Below, piece after piece: positions 14,724 to 24,499 of a stretch of DNA of 24,603 nucleotides (position 1 is its first letter; the number at the start of each line of letters is the position of its first letter). Location of the stretch: the NCBI GenBank assembly GCA_035943635.1, contig DASZBX010000009.1, positions 1 to 24,603 of the forward strand. The letters are read 5' to 3'. The notes under the pieces were generated by a model, which worked only from the letters and a program-made list of their open reading frames with translations, was not told where the DNA came from and ran no database searches. Source of the DNA: DASZBX01 sp035943635 (GTDB lineage Bacteria; Actinomycetota; Actinomycetes; Streptomycetales; Catenulisporaceae). The translations under genes and the position numbers were made by a program.

Positions 14724-16469
14724 GTGAGCACGCTCGGTAGCTTCATCTGGTCAATTGCTGACCAGCTTCGAGGCCCCTATCGCCCCAACCAGTACGGGAC
14801 CGTGATTCTTCCGTTCACAATCCTGAGACGGCTCGACTGCTTACTCGAGCCGGACCGCGCGGCGGTACGGGAGTTGGCTGCGAGGTACGAGAACTCGAAC
14901 CGGCTCAAGGTCGAGGTCAAAAAGGTCACGGGGCGGGCGTTCTACAACACTTCTCATTACCAGTTTGCGAACCTCTTGGCAGATGCGGACGGGCTGGCGG
15001 ACAACCTCGCTGACTACATTGACCGGTTCTCCGACGATGTGGACGTGTTCGAGTACTTTGACTTCAAGAAGGAGATCCTGGCCCTGGAGAAGGCCGGGCT
15101 CCTACGGGAGGTCGTCAAGTCCTTCGGCGCCGTCGACTTGCACCCCAACGTGGTGTCTAACGCGGACATGGGAGACGCGTTCGAGTACATTATCCGCAAA
15201 TTCAACGAGGCCGCGAACGAGACCTCCGGAGACCACTACACACCGCGCGACGCGATCCGACTGCTGGTTGACCTGCTTTTCGCGGAGAAGGATGTCGAGC
15301 TTTCCAAGGGCAGCATCGTCCGCTCGCTGTACGACCCCACCGCCGGCACCGGCGGCATGCTCTCTCTGGCCGAGGAGCACGTGCTCGCCCAGAACCCCGA
15401 TGCAAAGCTGAGTTTGTTCGGCCAAGAGTACAACCCGCAATCTTACGCCATCTGCAAGTCCGACCTGCTCGCGAAGAGCCACGACGCGACCAACATCGCG
15501 TTCGGCAACACGCTTACCGACGATGCTTTCAAGGGTCGTCGGTTCGACTTCTGTATGTCGAACCCGCCCTACGGGGTGGATTGGAAGCAGTATGCCAAGG
15601 CGATCAACGAGGATCGCGACTCCGCCGGCCCTTACGGCCGCTTTGCGCCGGGGCTCCCCTCGACCTCGGATGGGCAGATGCTTTTCCTGCTCCATCTGGC
15701 CCACAAGATGCGCGCACCCGAGGACGGCGGCGGTCGCGTCGGCATCGTCATGAACGGCTCGCCGCTCTTCAACGGCGGCGCCGAGTCCGGCCCTTCGAAC
15801 ATCCGCAGATGGCTGCTCGAGAACGATCTCGTCGAGGCGATCATCGCCCTGCCGACGAACATGTTCTTCAACACCAGTATTGCCACCTATATCTGGATCC
15901 TCGATAACGCTAAACATCCCAACCGCCAAGGCAAAGTGCAGCTAATCGACGGCTCATCGTTCTGGACCAAGATGCGCAAGAACCTCGGGTCCAAGGGACG
16001 CGAGATTAGCGACGATGACCGCGCCAAGGTCGTACGCCTGTACGCCGACTTCGAGGACGCCGATCCCGACCTCTCTAAGGTGCTGCGCAACGACGAATTC
16101 GGCTACTGGACCGTCACCGTCGAGCTTCCCCTGCTCGATGAGGACGGGAACCCTATCGTCGACCGTAAGGGCGCCCCGAAGCCCGACTCGAAAAAGCGTG
16201 ACACCGAAAACGTGCCCTTCATCTACGGCGGCTCAACCGTCGGCGAGGCAGGGAAGCGCGAAGTGATCCAGGCGTACTTCGACGCGGAGGTAAAGCCGCA
16301 CGTTCCTGACGCCTGGATCGACTGGGCCAAGACCAAGATCGGCTACGAGATCCCCTTCACCCGGCACTTTTACAAGTACATCCCGCCTCGTCCGCTCGCC
16401 GAGATCGATGCCGACTTGGAGAAACAGGTCGCCAAGATCCTCGACCTTCTCCGCGAGGTGGAGGGATGA
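14724..16469 (+). CDS. hsdM: Type I restriction-modification, DNA methyltransferase subunit
   Basis: 581 aa, N6-adenine methyltransferase subunit that joins HsdS for modification and HsdR for restriction. The N-terminal domain begins 'STLGSFIWSIADQLRGPYRP', the usual HsdM opening. The S-adenosylmethionine site is D204-P-T-A-G-T-G-G (motif I) and the catalytic motif IV is N280-P-P-Y. I chose GTG at 14724 because GAGGAA lies four bases upstream and family alignment starts there; another in-frame GTG at 14712 lacks a ribosome site. At 581 aa it is somewhat longer than enterobacterial HsdM (about 530). First of a three-gene operon; stop overlaps the hsdS ATG. Confidence 0.93.
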   Translation: MSTLGSFIWSIADQLRGPYRPNQYGTVILPFTILRRLDCLLEPDRAAVRELAARYENSNRLKVEVKKVTGRAFYNTSHYQFANLLADADGLADNLADYIDRFSDDVDVFEYFDFKKEILALEKAGLLREVVKSFGAVDLHPNVVSNADMGDAFEYIIRKFNEAANETSGDHYTPRDAIRLLVDLLFAEKDVELSKGSIVRSLYDPTAGTGGMLSLAEEHVLAQNPDAKLSLFGQEYNPQSYAICKSDLLAKSHDATNIAFGNTLTDDAFKGRRFDFCMSNPPYGVDWKQYAKAINEDRDSAGPYGRFAPGLPSTSDGQMLFLLHLAHKMRAPEDGGGRVGIVMNGSPLFNGGAESGPSNIRRWLLENDLVEAIIALPTNMFFNTSIATYIWILDNAKHPNRQGKVQLIDGSSFWTKMRKNLGSKGREISDDDRAKVVRLYADFEDADPDLSKVLRNDEFGYWTVTVELPLLDEDGNPIVDRKGAPKPDSKKRDTENVPFIYGGSTVGEAGKREVIQAYFDAEVKPHVPDAWIDWAKTKIGYEIPFTRHFYKYIPPRPLAEIDADLEKQVAKILDLLREVEG

Positions 16470-17677
16470 GGGATTCTGTCCGCCTTAAGCGGCTGCTCTC
16501 GGAATCTGACGTGCGAGCGGGAGCGGAATCTGAGACTCTGCCGCTTCTATCGGTATCGATCAGTTGGGGCGTTCGGCGCCGGGATTCGGCAGGCACGACT
16601 ACAAGGGCGGCGGCAGAGGATCTGTCTAACTACAAAATCTGCCGCTCGGGTGACCTCGTCATCAACCGAATGCGGGCGTTCCAGGGCGCACTTGGCATTG
16701 CCCCGGAGGACGGGATCGTCAGCCCGGATTACGCCGTACTGGAAGTCAACCCAAAGATCAACTCACGTTGGCTGAACTACTTCCTCACCAGTAGATCCAC
16801 AGTGGCGACAATGTCCAGTCTGGTTCGAGGCATTGGTGGAACAGACGCCGGGAACGTTCGAACTCCCCGGCTTAATATGGCCGACCTGCTGTCGACAACC
16901 GCACCTCTCGTATCAGCAGAGGAACAGCGAGTCATCGCGGACTACCTCGACCGCGAGACGGCCCGCATTGACACGCTCATCGAAGAGCAGCGGAGACTCA
17001 TTGACCTCTTCCGTGAGCGACGCCAAGCAATTATCGATGAAGCTCTCTCGGGGCTTGATGGGCCGAGAGTGCAACTGCGCCGGCACATTAGGTTCCTGAC
17101 GAGCGGCTCTCGCGGATGGGGCGACTACTACGCAGACGAGGGAGAGCGTTTTGTTCGCATTGGCAACTTGCCTAGGGCCAACCTCGATCTTCGAGGTGAA
17201 GTCCAGTTTGTTGACATTCCGGCCGGTGTGACTGAGGGCTCGCGAACTATGCTGCAAGCGGGAGATCTACTTTTTTCCATTACAGCCTATTTGGGATCTG
17301 TAGCCGTAGTCCGGGGTAGCTGGGTCGGTGCGTACGTGAGCCAGCATGTCGCCCTCTGTCGCTTGGTATCAGAACACATGGATTCCAGATTTATTGGGTG
17401 GTTCATGCTGACGACCGAAGGTCAAGATCAGCTCAATGAGGGGGCTGCTGGCGGCACTAAGATGCAGTTGGCACTTGATGACATCAGGGAACTTCGGGTG
17501 CCACTCGTGACCATCGGCCAACAGCAAAGCATTGCTGCCTTTCTCGATGAACAGACCGCGAAGATCGATACACTCATCGAAGAGTCGGAGCAGTTCATTG
17601 AGCTCGCCCGCGAGCGCCGAGTAGCACTGATCACCGCTGCCGTTACGGGTCAGATCGACGTGCGGAAATCGGCGTGA
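16466..17677 (+). CDS. hsdS: Type I restriction-modification, specificity subunit
   Basis: 403 aa, recognises the bipartite DNA target. It has the two-half layout: a first target recognition domain (about 1-150), a conserved helix 'VIADYLDRETARIDTLIEEQ' from V156, a second target recognition domain (about 200-350), and a second conserved helix 'SIAAFLDEQTAKIDTLIEES' from S355. The two helices are near-identical and about 199 residues apart, which sets the spacing of the two half sites. ATG overlaps the hsdM stop (ATGA) and has GGAGGG just upstream. Base composition in the recognition domains is lower in GC than in hsdM and hsdR, as usual for shuffled specificity domains. The target sequence cannot be predicted by eye. 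Confidence 0.92.
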   Translation: MRDSVRLKRLLSESDVRAGAESETLPLLSVSISWGVRRRDSAGTTTRAAAEDLSNYKICRSGDLVINRMRAFQGALGIAPEDGIVSPDYAVLEVNPKINSRWLNYFLTSRSTVATMSSLVRGIGGTDAGNVRTPRLNMADLLSTTAPLVSAEEQRVIADYLDRETARIDTLIEEQRRLIDLFRERRQAIIDEALSGLDGPRVQLRRHIRFLTSGSRGWGDYYADEGERFVRIGNLPRANLDLRGEVQFVDIPAGVTEGSRTMLQAGDLLFSITAYLGSVAVVRGSWVGAYVSQHVALCRLVSEHMDSRFIGWFMLTTEGQDQLNEGAAGGTKMQLALDDIRELRVPLVTIGQQQSIAAFLDEQTAKIDTLIEESEQFIELARERRVALITAAVTGQIDVRKSA

Positions 17678-20600
17678 TGGCTGACTACAACGAGGCAGTC
17701 TTCGAAACAGAGATCTGCAGGTACCTCAACGGCCATGGTTGGTTAATCTCTGCCAACGACACAGGATACGACCGAGAGCGTGCGCTGTTCCCGGCGGATC
17801 TGTTCGCTTGGCTGGAGGAGACACAGAAGCCGACGTATGAGAAGGCATTAAAGGCGGCGGGCTCCCAGGCGAAGTTCCTCGATGTACTGACTGCAGCGCT
17901 CGGCCGGCCGTTGGAGCATGGCGGTGGAACACTGAACATCCTGCGTGATGGGGTTCAGTACATCGGCGGTGGGCGGCTGAAGCTGGCCCAGTTCCGGCCC
18001 GAGACGACGCTAAATACGAAGACCAACGCGGATTACGCTGCGATGCGGGTGCGGGTGGTACAGCAAGTGCACTTTTCAACAGCCGACCAGCGCAGTATCG
18101 ACCTGGTGTTCTTCGTCAACGGCCTCCCCGTGGCCACAGTCGAGCTGAAGACCGACTTCACCCAGTCGCTGGATGAGGCGATCAACCAGTACAAGCAGAA
18201 GCGCAATCCGTTGACGAATGGCCGCCCCGAGCCATTGCTGTCGTTCGGCCACCGGGCGCTGGTGCACTTCGCGGTCTCCAACAACCTGGCGGCGATGACC
18301 ACGAGGCTAGAGGGAGAGAAGACCCACTTCTTGCCGTTCAACGTCGGCTTCGACAGCGGCGCGGGCAACCCGCCCGGCGCAGGCGGGCAGTCGGCGACGG
18401 CGTACCTGTGGGATCGGGTGTGGGAGAAGCACGCCTGGCTGAACATCATCGGGCGGATGATGATCGTGCAGACCAATGAGGAGTGGGACGTCAGTACCGG
18501 CTCCTCGGTGCGGCGTACGAGCATGCTCTTCCCGCGGTTCCACCAGTGGGAGGCTGTCACGAACATCGTCGAGGCGGTGGAAGAGGAGGGCGTCGGGCAG
18601 CGGTACCTGATTGAGCACTCGGCCGGGTCGGGGAAGACGAATACCATCGCCTGGACGGCTCACCGGCTGGCGCGGCTGCACGTCGATGATCGGAAGGTCT
18701 TCGACTCGGTCATCGTGGTCGTGGACCGTACCGTGCTCGACTCCCAGTTGCAGGATGCGATCCGGCAGATTGACGGCACCGGCAAGATCGTCGCCACGAT
18801 CAGCCCCGAGGACGTCCGCAAGGCCGGCGCGAAGTCGAAGTCGGGTCTGCTGGCACAGGCGTTGAAGAACGGCGAGCTGATCATCGCGGTGACAGTGCAG
18901 ACCTTCCCGCATGCGCTCAATGAGATCCGGAGCGACGCCGGTCTGAGGGGCAAGCGGTTCGCGGTCATCGCCGACGAGGCCCACTCCTCCCAATCGGGCC
19001 AGATCTCCTCGAAGCTCAAGCAGGTGCTGACCGCCGAGGAGGTCAAGGAGATCGAGGACGGTGGCGAGGTCGATGTGGAGTCGATCCTGGCGTCGGAGAT
19101 GACCGAGCGGGCCGAGTCGGCGAACATCTCTTACTTCGCCTTCACCGCGACTCCGAAGAATAAGACCCTGGAGCTGTTCGGTCGCAAAGGGCTCGACGGG
19201 AAGCCGCACGAGTTCCACCTGTACTCGATGAAGCAGGCGATCGAGGAGGGGTACATCCTCGACGTGCTTAAGGGTTACCAGTCCTACGACACCGCGCTGA
19301 AGATCGCCGGCAAGGCCGAGAGCGGCGATGGGGGAGAGGTCGAGGAGGCCACCGCGCGCAAGGGGCTGATGCGGTGGGTGCAACTGCATCCGACGAACAT
19401 CAGCCAGAAAGTGCAGATCATCATCGAGCACTTCCACGCTAATGTCACCTATCTTTTGGAAGGCAAGGCGAAGGCGATGGTGGTGACAGACTCGCGCAAG
19501 TCCGCGGTCAAGTACAAGCTGGCCATAGACGCCTACATTGCCAAGCGCAGCGCCGAGGACGCCTCGTATAACTACCGTACCCTGGTCGCCTTCTCGGCCG
19601 GGGTAACGATGGATGAGAACGAGACCTGGCACAGCGACTGGGGCACGCAGCCGTCGAAGGATGTGGAGTTCACCGAAGCCAACATGAACCCCGGCGCCGG
19701 GTCTGATCTGGCTGCGGCGTTCAAGGGCGATACATACAAGATCATGCTGGTCGCCAACAAGTTCCAGACCGGCTTCGACCAGCCCTTACTGTCGGCAATG
19801 TACGTCGACAAGAAGCTGTCGGGGGTCGCAGCTGTGCAGACGCTCTCGCGGCTCAACCGTACCCACCGCACCGCTGGTGGGGAACAGAAGCGCAAGACCT
19901 TCGTTATCGACTTCGCCAACAAGCCCGAGGACATCAAGACGGCCTTCGAGCCGTACTTCAAGAACGCCACCCTGGAGACCGAGACCGACCCGTACGTCGT
20001 CGTCCACCTGTCGAACAAGCTCGCCCATGCTGGAATCTACGCCGAGGACGACGTCCGCAAGGTCGCCGAACTGTGGGTGACCCGGAAGGGCAACAACGCG
20101 CTCTCGGCGGCGATCAGCCCGGCGCAGCACGAGTTCCGGCGCCGCTACGCACGGGCGATCGAGGAGGAGGACAGAGTCACGCTCAACGCGCTCGACCTGT
20201 TCCGCAAGGATGTCTCCACCTACGTACGCCTTTATGACTTCATGTCTCAGATCGTCGACTACGGCGACCCCTACATGGAGATGCTCTCGATCTTCCTGCG
20301 TCTGCTGGAAAGGGTCATCGCGGAGTCCGCGTGGGCGGCCGACGTCGATCTCTCCGATGTGGTGCTGGTCGGAGTCAAGCACAACAAGGCGATCCAGGTA
20401 GACATCTCGCTCGTGGGCGACGGGCAACTGAAGGGCATCAGCGCCGCCGGCACGGGCGCGAAGAAGGATCCGAAGTACGTCGCGCTCCAAGTCGTCATAG
20501 ACAAGATGAACGACCTCTTCGGCGCCCAATCGTTCGCCGAATCCCAGATCAGAGAGTTCGTCCAAGGGCTCGTCCAGCGGCTGCTCGCCGACCCGAACCT

Positions 20601-20811
20601 GATCAAGCAGACCAAGGCGAACTCCAAAAAGCAGTTCGTGGAGTCACAAGATTTCCAAGCAGCCGTTACGCAGGCCGTTGCGGACAACCAGGGCGCCCAC
20701 AACACGATGGCTGACTACTTCTTCACCGACGGACCAGCCATCAACTCGATCATCCTTGCCCTCGCGGATGCCTTCTACGAGGCTGCGGTCGACCAGCACG
20801 GGGAACCTTAA
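17677..20811 (+). CDS. hsdR: Type I restriction endonuclease subunit R
   Basis: 1044 aa, ATP-driven translocase and nuclease that cleaves unmethylated DNA. The nuclease site is D142...E156-L-K158 ('SIDLVFF', 'VATVELKTDF'). Helicase motifs: Walker A G317-S-G-K320-T in 'IEHSAGSGKTNT', D433-E-A-H436 in 'VIADEAHSSQSG', motif III 'YFAFTATPKNKTLELFG', and motif VI 'QTLSRLNRTHR'. All key residues are present. The ATG at 17677 shares one base with the hsdS stop (TGATG); a GTG one codon earlier is possible. No strong ribosome site, so coupled translation from hsdS is likely. The operon looks complete and functional. Confidence 0.94.
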   Translation: MADYNEAVFETEICRYLNGHGWLISANDTGYDRERALFPADLFAWLEETQKPTYEKALKAAGSQAKFLDVLTAALGRPLEHGGGTLNILRDGVQYIGGGRLKLAQFRPETTLNTKTNADYAAMRVRVVQQVHFSTADQRSIDLVFFVNGLPVATVELKTDFTQSLDEAINQYKQKRNPLTNGRPEPLLSFGHRALVHFAVSNNLAAMTTRLEGEKTHFLPFNVGFDSGAGNPPGAGGQSATAYLWDRVWEKHAWLNIIGRMMIVQTNEEWDVSTGSSVRRTSMLFPRFHQWEAVTNIVEAVEEEGVGQRYLIEHSAGSGKTNTIAWTAHRLARLHVDDRKVFDSVIVVVDRTVLDSQLQDAIRQIDGTGKIVATISPEDVRKAGAKSKSGLLAQALKNGELIIAVTVQTFPHALNEIRSDAGLRGKRFAVIADEAHSSQSGQISSKLKQVLTAEEVKEIEDGGEVDVESILASEMTERAESANISYFAFTATPKNKTLELFGRKGLDGKPHEFHLYSMKQAIEEGYILDVLKGYQSYDTALKIAGKAESGDGGEVEEATARKGLMRWVQLHPTNISQKVQIIIEHFHANVTYLLEGKAKAMVVTDSRKSAVKYKLAIDAYIAKRSAEDASYNYRTLVAFSAGVTMDENETWHSDWGTQPSKDVEFTEANMNPGAGSDLAAAFKGDTYKIMLVANKFQTGFDQPLLSAMYVDKKLSGVAAVQTLSRLNRTHRTAGGEQKRKTFVIDFANKPEDIKTAFEPYFKNATLETETDPYVVVHLSNKLAHAGIYAEDDVRKVAELWVTRKGNNALSAAISPAQHEFRRRYARAIEEEDRVTLNALDLFRKDVSTYVRLYDFMSQIVDYGDPYMEMLSIFLRLLERVIAESAWAADVDLSDVVLVGVKHNKAIQVDISLVGDGQLKGISAAGTGAKKDPKYVALQVVIDKMNDLFGAQSFAESQIREFVQGLVQRLLADPNLIKQTKANSKKQFVESQDFQAAVTQAVADNQGAHNTMADYFFTDGPAINSIILALADAFYEAAVDQHGEP

Positions 20812-21036
20812 ACGGCTCAGGGCGGCCCGACACTGCAGGCCGCAAATAGAAACCCTTACAACCCAGTTACACCGTTATCTTGACACTCCCGGCGGGCGCT
20901 GCTTCTCAAGTCAGCTGACGCGGCCGAGATGCAGGGCGCCGGAGATCACGACTGGAGCGACACGGAAACCTCCTCTCCGGGTCACGGACGACCTGTAGCT
21001 CCTTCACGCCCGCACAGCTCTCAGCGGCCCGATATC

Positions 21037-22339
21037 TCACGCCGCCCTGGGGCGCCCGTGGTGCCAACGCCGGGTCTTTTTGCCGACTTCGGCGAGCAAG
21101 GTGGCAGTGTCCTCGGCTGCTTTGTGTGCGGTGTCGGGTAGGACGGAGGTGTAGGTGTCGGCGGTCAGCTGGATCGAGGAGTGGCCGAGCATCGTGGAGA
21201 CGACTTTCAGGTCGGCGCCAGCGGACAGGGCAAGGGTTGCAGCACCGTGGCGCAGGTCGTGAAGGCGGATCGGGGGCAGGCCACTGCGGGTGACCAGTTT
21301 TGCGAACAGGCGGGTCAAGGCGTCCGGGGCGAGCGGGCGCCCGTCCGAGTAGGTGAACACCCACCCTCCTTCGCACCACCGAGTCCCAGCGATCAGCCGT
21401 TCTTGGGACTGGTGGTGGCGGTGCTGGCGCAGCGCGGTGACCGTGGTGTGGTCCAGGGCCAGTGCCCGGCTGCTTGCCGCCGACTTCGGCTCGGATTCCA
21501 CGACCTTCCCGCCGCGGCGTTGGACCTGGCGCACCACACGCAGCTCGGCATGGTCCAGGTCGATGTCCTCCCACCGCAGCCCGCACGCCTCACCCCGGCG
21601 CAGACCGCGCAACGCCACCAGGTGGAACAGGGCGTACCACCGGTGGTCCTTGATCGAACGCAGGAAGGCCGCGGTCTGCTCCGCCGTCCATACCGCCACC
21701 ACCGGGCGCGAGCCGTCCCGCAGCCACGCCTGCACCCGCTCGTCGGTCCACACCACCGCCCGCACCGGGCGGAACGCCGGCAGTTCCACCCCGCGCACCG
21801 GGTTGACCTGGATCAGCCCGGCGCGTACCGCGGCGTTGAACGCCGCGCGTACTGTGGCGTGGATCCGCTGGATCGATGCCGGGGTCAGCGGCCGCCCGGC
21901 CTCCTGGTGCCGTCGGATGATCGAGGCGAACATCCGCTGCACGTCCTCGGTACGCACCTGATCGACCAGCATCCCGCCGAGATACGGCTCGAGGTAGTTA
22001 TGGATGAACTCCCCGTAGGACCGGCGCGTCTCCGGGCGGATCGACAGTCGCGAAGCCAACCACCGGTTCAATTACACCCGCACCGTCACCCCAACCTGCC
22101 CGCCCGCGGACTGCGGCGGATCGTTGAACCGGTCCAAGGCCTGCTGCGCGTCCGACTCGGTGGCGAACCCGCCCTGGCGCACCCGGTTACGGCGACCGTC
22201 CGTACCGCCCGGCAGATCCACGCACAAGCAAGTACCACGACCCATGCCCCTCCACCGAGAGCAACGGACACTTCGAACCCAGCGCCCGACCGGTCACCGC
22301 ATCCCGGCACCCGCACCGATGGAACACCGAACCAGACAT
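21037..22339 (-). pseudogene. ICE/phage-type tyrosine integrase, broken near N-terminus
   Basis: Resembles actinobacterial ICE integrases: ATG at 22339 with GGAGGTGG upstream opens 'MSGSVFHRCGCRDAVTGRAL' and 'VEGHGSWYL'. A tandem 4-bp duplication (CAAGCAAG, 22225-22232) then shifts the frame. With four bases removed it continues 'CVDLPGGTDGRRNRVRQGGF', 'ATESDAQQALDRF', 'GVTVRV', and meets an in-frame TAA (22074-22072) where Tyr is expected before 'LNRWLASRLSI'. The rest is intact, with core-binding domain and all catalytic motifs ('LRGLRRGEACGL', 'EPKSAASSRAL', 'LHDLRHG', 'MLGHSSIQLTADTYTSV'). A TTG at 22071 could still start a 344-aa product lacking the arm-binding N-terminus. Probably dead. 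Confidence 0.85.
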
Positions 22340-22893
22340 CCCAACCACCTCCGAAAATGATCACTGACCACCTCAGAGTGCGCCCCAAACAGAACGCCAC
22401 CGACAACAGCAGCGAAGAAACCCCTGAGAAACACCGAAGAACGACCTCACAAGATAGCGGCCGACAGGCTTCGAGCCGACGACCGCGCCGTCAGGTATCC
22501 CCCGGTCCCCTTCCTGCCAGTCTGGTGTGAGACGCACGCTTTATTGGGTTGCCCTTGAAAGGGGCAGACATGAGATCCACACCCCATGATCAGCACCAAC
22601 GCCCCGATACCCGCCGACGGCGACCCGGCGAACTGTCGATGCTGATGCGCCATTCCAGCAACCTGCTATGCGCCAAATAGATCAAGCCCCCGAGATCTGT
22701 ACCGATGCCAAGCCGGACCCACCAGTTCCGCTTCCGCTCAGGAAAGGACAGGGGCACTGCACCAGCCAAGTCAGCATCCTGGGGTTCACCTGCGCTCTTC
22801 GCCGCCGGAGAGCACGCAATGGGTTGAAGCCTGCTGGCGCTGACCCCGGCCCCGATGAAGATCCCGACCCACTACGCACAGTCGAGTTCCGCC
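22340..22893. other. Gap of about 550 bp between integrase remnant and AlbA_2 gene
   Basis: No convincing gene, tRNA or excisionase. A 36-codon frame at 22570-22680 (MRSTPHDQHQ...) has AAAGGGG upstream but no family resemblance, and a 77-codon frame at 22668-22901 runs into the operator of the next gene; neither is called. Likely leftover DNA of the integrated element. Confidence 0.45.
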
Positions 22894-22929
22894 AAATGTA
22901 ACCAAATGTAACCAGCATGGGTTACATTT
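22894..22929. promoter_or_regulatory. Three-copy operator over the AlbA_2 gene promoter
   Basis: AAATGTAACC occurs twice in perfect tandem (22894-22903, 22904-22913), then after six bases once inverted as GGTTACATTT (22920-22929). The inverted copy overlaps TACATT (22923-22928), which sits seven bases before the ATG, the place of a -10 box for a leaderless transcript. Binding here would block transcription; the likely binder is the downstream protein through its winged helix. Confidence 0.7.
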
Positions 22930-22935
22930 GACCGT

Positions 22936-24372
22936 ATGCCTACCAACCTCGACCAGATGATCGCCGGATTGCGCGCCGCAGGCGGCGACACTACCGAGAT
23001 CGAGGTCAAGTCCGCCGCGGGTGGCCTGCCGGAGAGTCTGACCTCGACCTTGAGCGCACTGGCGAACCTGCCCGGCGGCGGAACCATCATCCTGGGTCTG
23101 AATGAGCGAGCCGGATTCCGCCCGGTGCCGCTGACCGAACCACAACTCCTCAAGCAAGGCCTGGCCGCCAAGGCCCGGTCGTTCACTCCGCCAGTCCGCG
23201 TGGAAATCACAGACGGACTGGTCGACGGCGCCCCAGTCATCCTGGCCACCGTCCATGAGTGCGACCGCTCAGCCAAGCCCTGCCGAGTGACGGCGACCGG
23301 AGCGGCTTACCTGCGCGGCTATGACGGAGACTTCCGCCTGTCCGACGTGGAGGAACAAGCGTTCCTCGCCTCCCGCCAAGCCCCGATGTTCGATCGTCAG
23401 CCTGTCGATGGCGCGACCCTCGACGACCTCGACCCCGAACTGCTAGCGACCTTTCTGACCGCAGTCCGCGAACGCGACCCGGACGGTCTCGGGCGTTTCG
23501 ACCGTGATACTGAACTGCTACGCCGCGCCGGCGTCGTCGCTACCGGCGGCACGCCCACCGTCGCCGGAATACTCGCCCTCGGCGTCCATCCCCAACAGTG
23601 GTTCCCCCGCTACGTTTTGCAGATGTCGGCCGAACCCCGGCCCGAAGATCCCGACGGCAGCCGCGCCCGCAACCAGGCCACCGTCACCGGGCCGATCCCC
23701 CGGATGCTTGACAGCGCACTGGACTGGGCCAGGCGCACATTTGACACATCCATTGTCTCGACTCCTGATGGAACGGTCCACGATCAAGTGGCGTACCCAC
23801 TGCTGGCGTTCCGGGAACTCGTCGTGAACGCACTGGTCCACCGTGACCTCGACCACTGGTCCACCGGGTTGGCCGTCGAAATCCGGCTACGCCGCGATCG
23901 CCTGGTCATCACCAACCCCGGCGGGCTCTACGGCATCACCCTCGACCGTCTCGGCCACGACGCGGTCACATCCGCCCGCAACGCCCGACTCGTGGCCATC
24001 TGCCAACACGTACGCACCCCGGCAACCGGCGCCCGAGTCATCGAAGCCCTCGCCACCGGAATCCCCACCGTCACCAGTGCACTCGCCGACGCGCGCCTGC
24101 CCACCGCGCGCTACGCCGACGCGGGCATTCGATTCACCGTTGTCCTCCACCGTTCCACACCGCGCGCCGCCACAACACCAACCCTGAAAACGACCGAACA
24201 ACGCATCTACGACGCTCTGGCCACCGGACCGCGCACCGTGGCCGAGCTGCAAGCCGACTTGGGCCTCAGTGCACCCAACATCCGAAAGTCCCTGCGCTCG
24301 CTGGCCGAACAAGCTCTGGTCGTGCAAGTCGGCGGCCGAGGACGGCCCACCAGTTACCATCGCAAGTCATGA
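22936..24372 (+). CDS. AlbA_2/Schlafen-like ATP-binding regulator with winged helix
   Basis: 478 aa of the COG2865 type. Residues about 15-125 are an AlbA_2 (Schlafen) domain: 'TEIEVKSAAGG' (E23, K25) and 'LANLPGGGTIILGL'. A middle region (about 150-250) links to a GHKL-type ATPase module: N-box 'RELVVNALVHRDL' (E294, N298, H302) and the 'VITNPGGLYG' loop (325-333). The C-terminal 65 residues are a winged helix ('TVAELQADLGLSAPNIRKSL', then wing 'VVQVGGRGRPTS'). The ATG follows the operator by six bases and has no Shine-Dalgarno, so translation is probably leaderless and self-controlled. Proteins of this kind are common in defence islands, but their exact role is unsettled; transcriptional control or nucleic-acid sensing both fit. 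Confidence 0.85.
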   Translation: MPTNLDQMIAGLRAAGGDTTEIEVKSAAGGLPESLTSTLSALANLPGGGTIILGLNERAGFRPVPLTEPQLLKQGLAAKARSFTPPVRVEITDGLVDGAPVILATVHECDRSAKPCRVTATGAAYLRGYDGDFRLSDVEEQAFLASRQAPMFDRQPVDGATLDDLDPELLATFLTAVRERDPDGLGRFDRDTELLRRAGVVATGGTPTVAGILALGVHPQQWFPRYVLQMSAEPRPEDPDGSRARNQATVTGPIPRMLDSALDWARRTFDTSIVSTPDGTVHDQVAYPLLAFRELVVNALVHRDLDHWSTGLAVEIRLRRDRLVITNPGGLYGITLDRLGHDAVTSARNARLVAICQHVRTPATGARVIEALATGIPTVTSALADARLPTARYADAGIRFTVVLHRSTPRAATTPTLKTTEQRIYDALATGPRTVAELQADLGLSAPNIRKSLRSLAEQALVVQVGGRGRPTSYHRKS

Positions 24373-24486
24373 CAGTACAGGCTGAAGCCGAGTTCCACGG
24401 ACTCTGGGATGATGGCAGCCGACGTGAGTTACGAGGGTGGCCGTGGGAAATCGGGGGAACACCGGACCCGCCAGTCCTGGCACCGG

Positions 24487-24492
24487 TAAAGT
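24487..24492 (+). promoter_or_regulatory. Putative -10 box of a leaderless transcript
   Basis: TAAAGT lies exactly seven bases before the ATG at 24500, with the same trailing ACCGTATG as the upstream AlbA_2 gene (TACATT, seven bases, ATG). No Shine-Dalgarno is present. Confidence 0.4.
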
Positions 24493-24499
24493 TCACCGT

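Noticed and set aside
18307..19632. 441-codon frame antisense to hsdR
   Set aside because: Composition mirrors the helicase region codon by codon and shows no family motif.
22570..22680. 36-codon frame with an AAAGGGG upstream
   Set aside because: Too short, Arg/Pro rich and without any recognisable relative; not called a gene.
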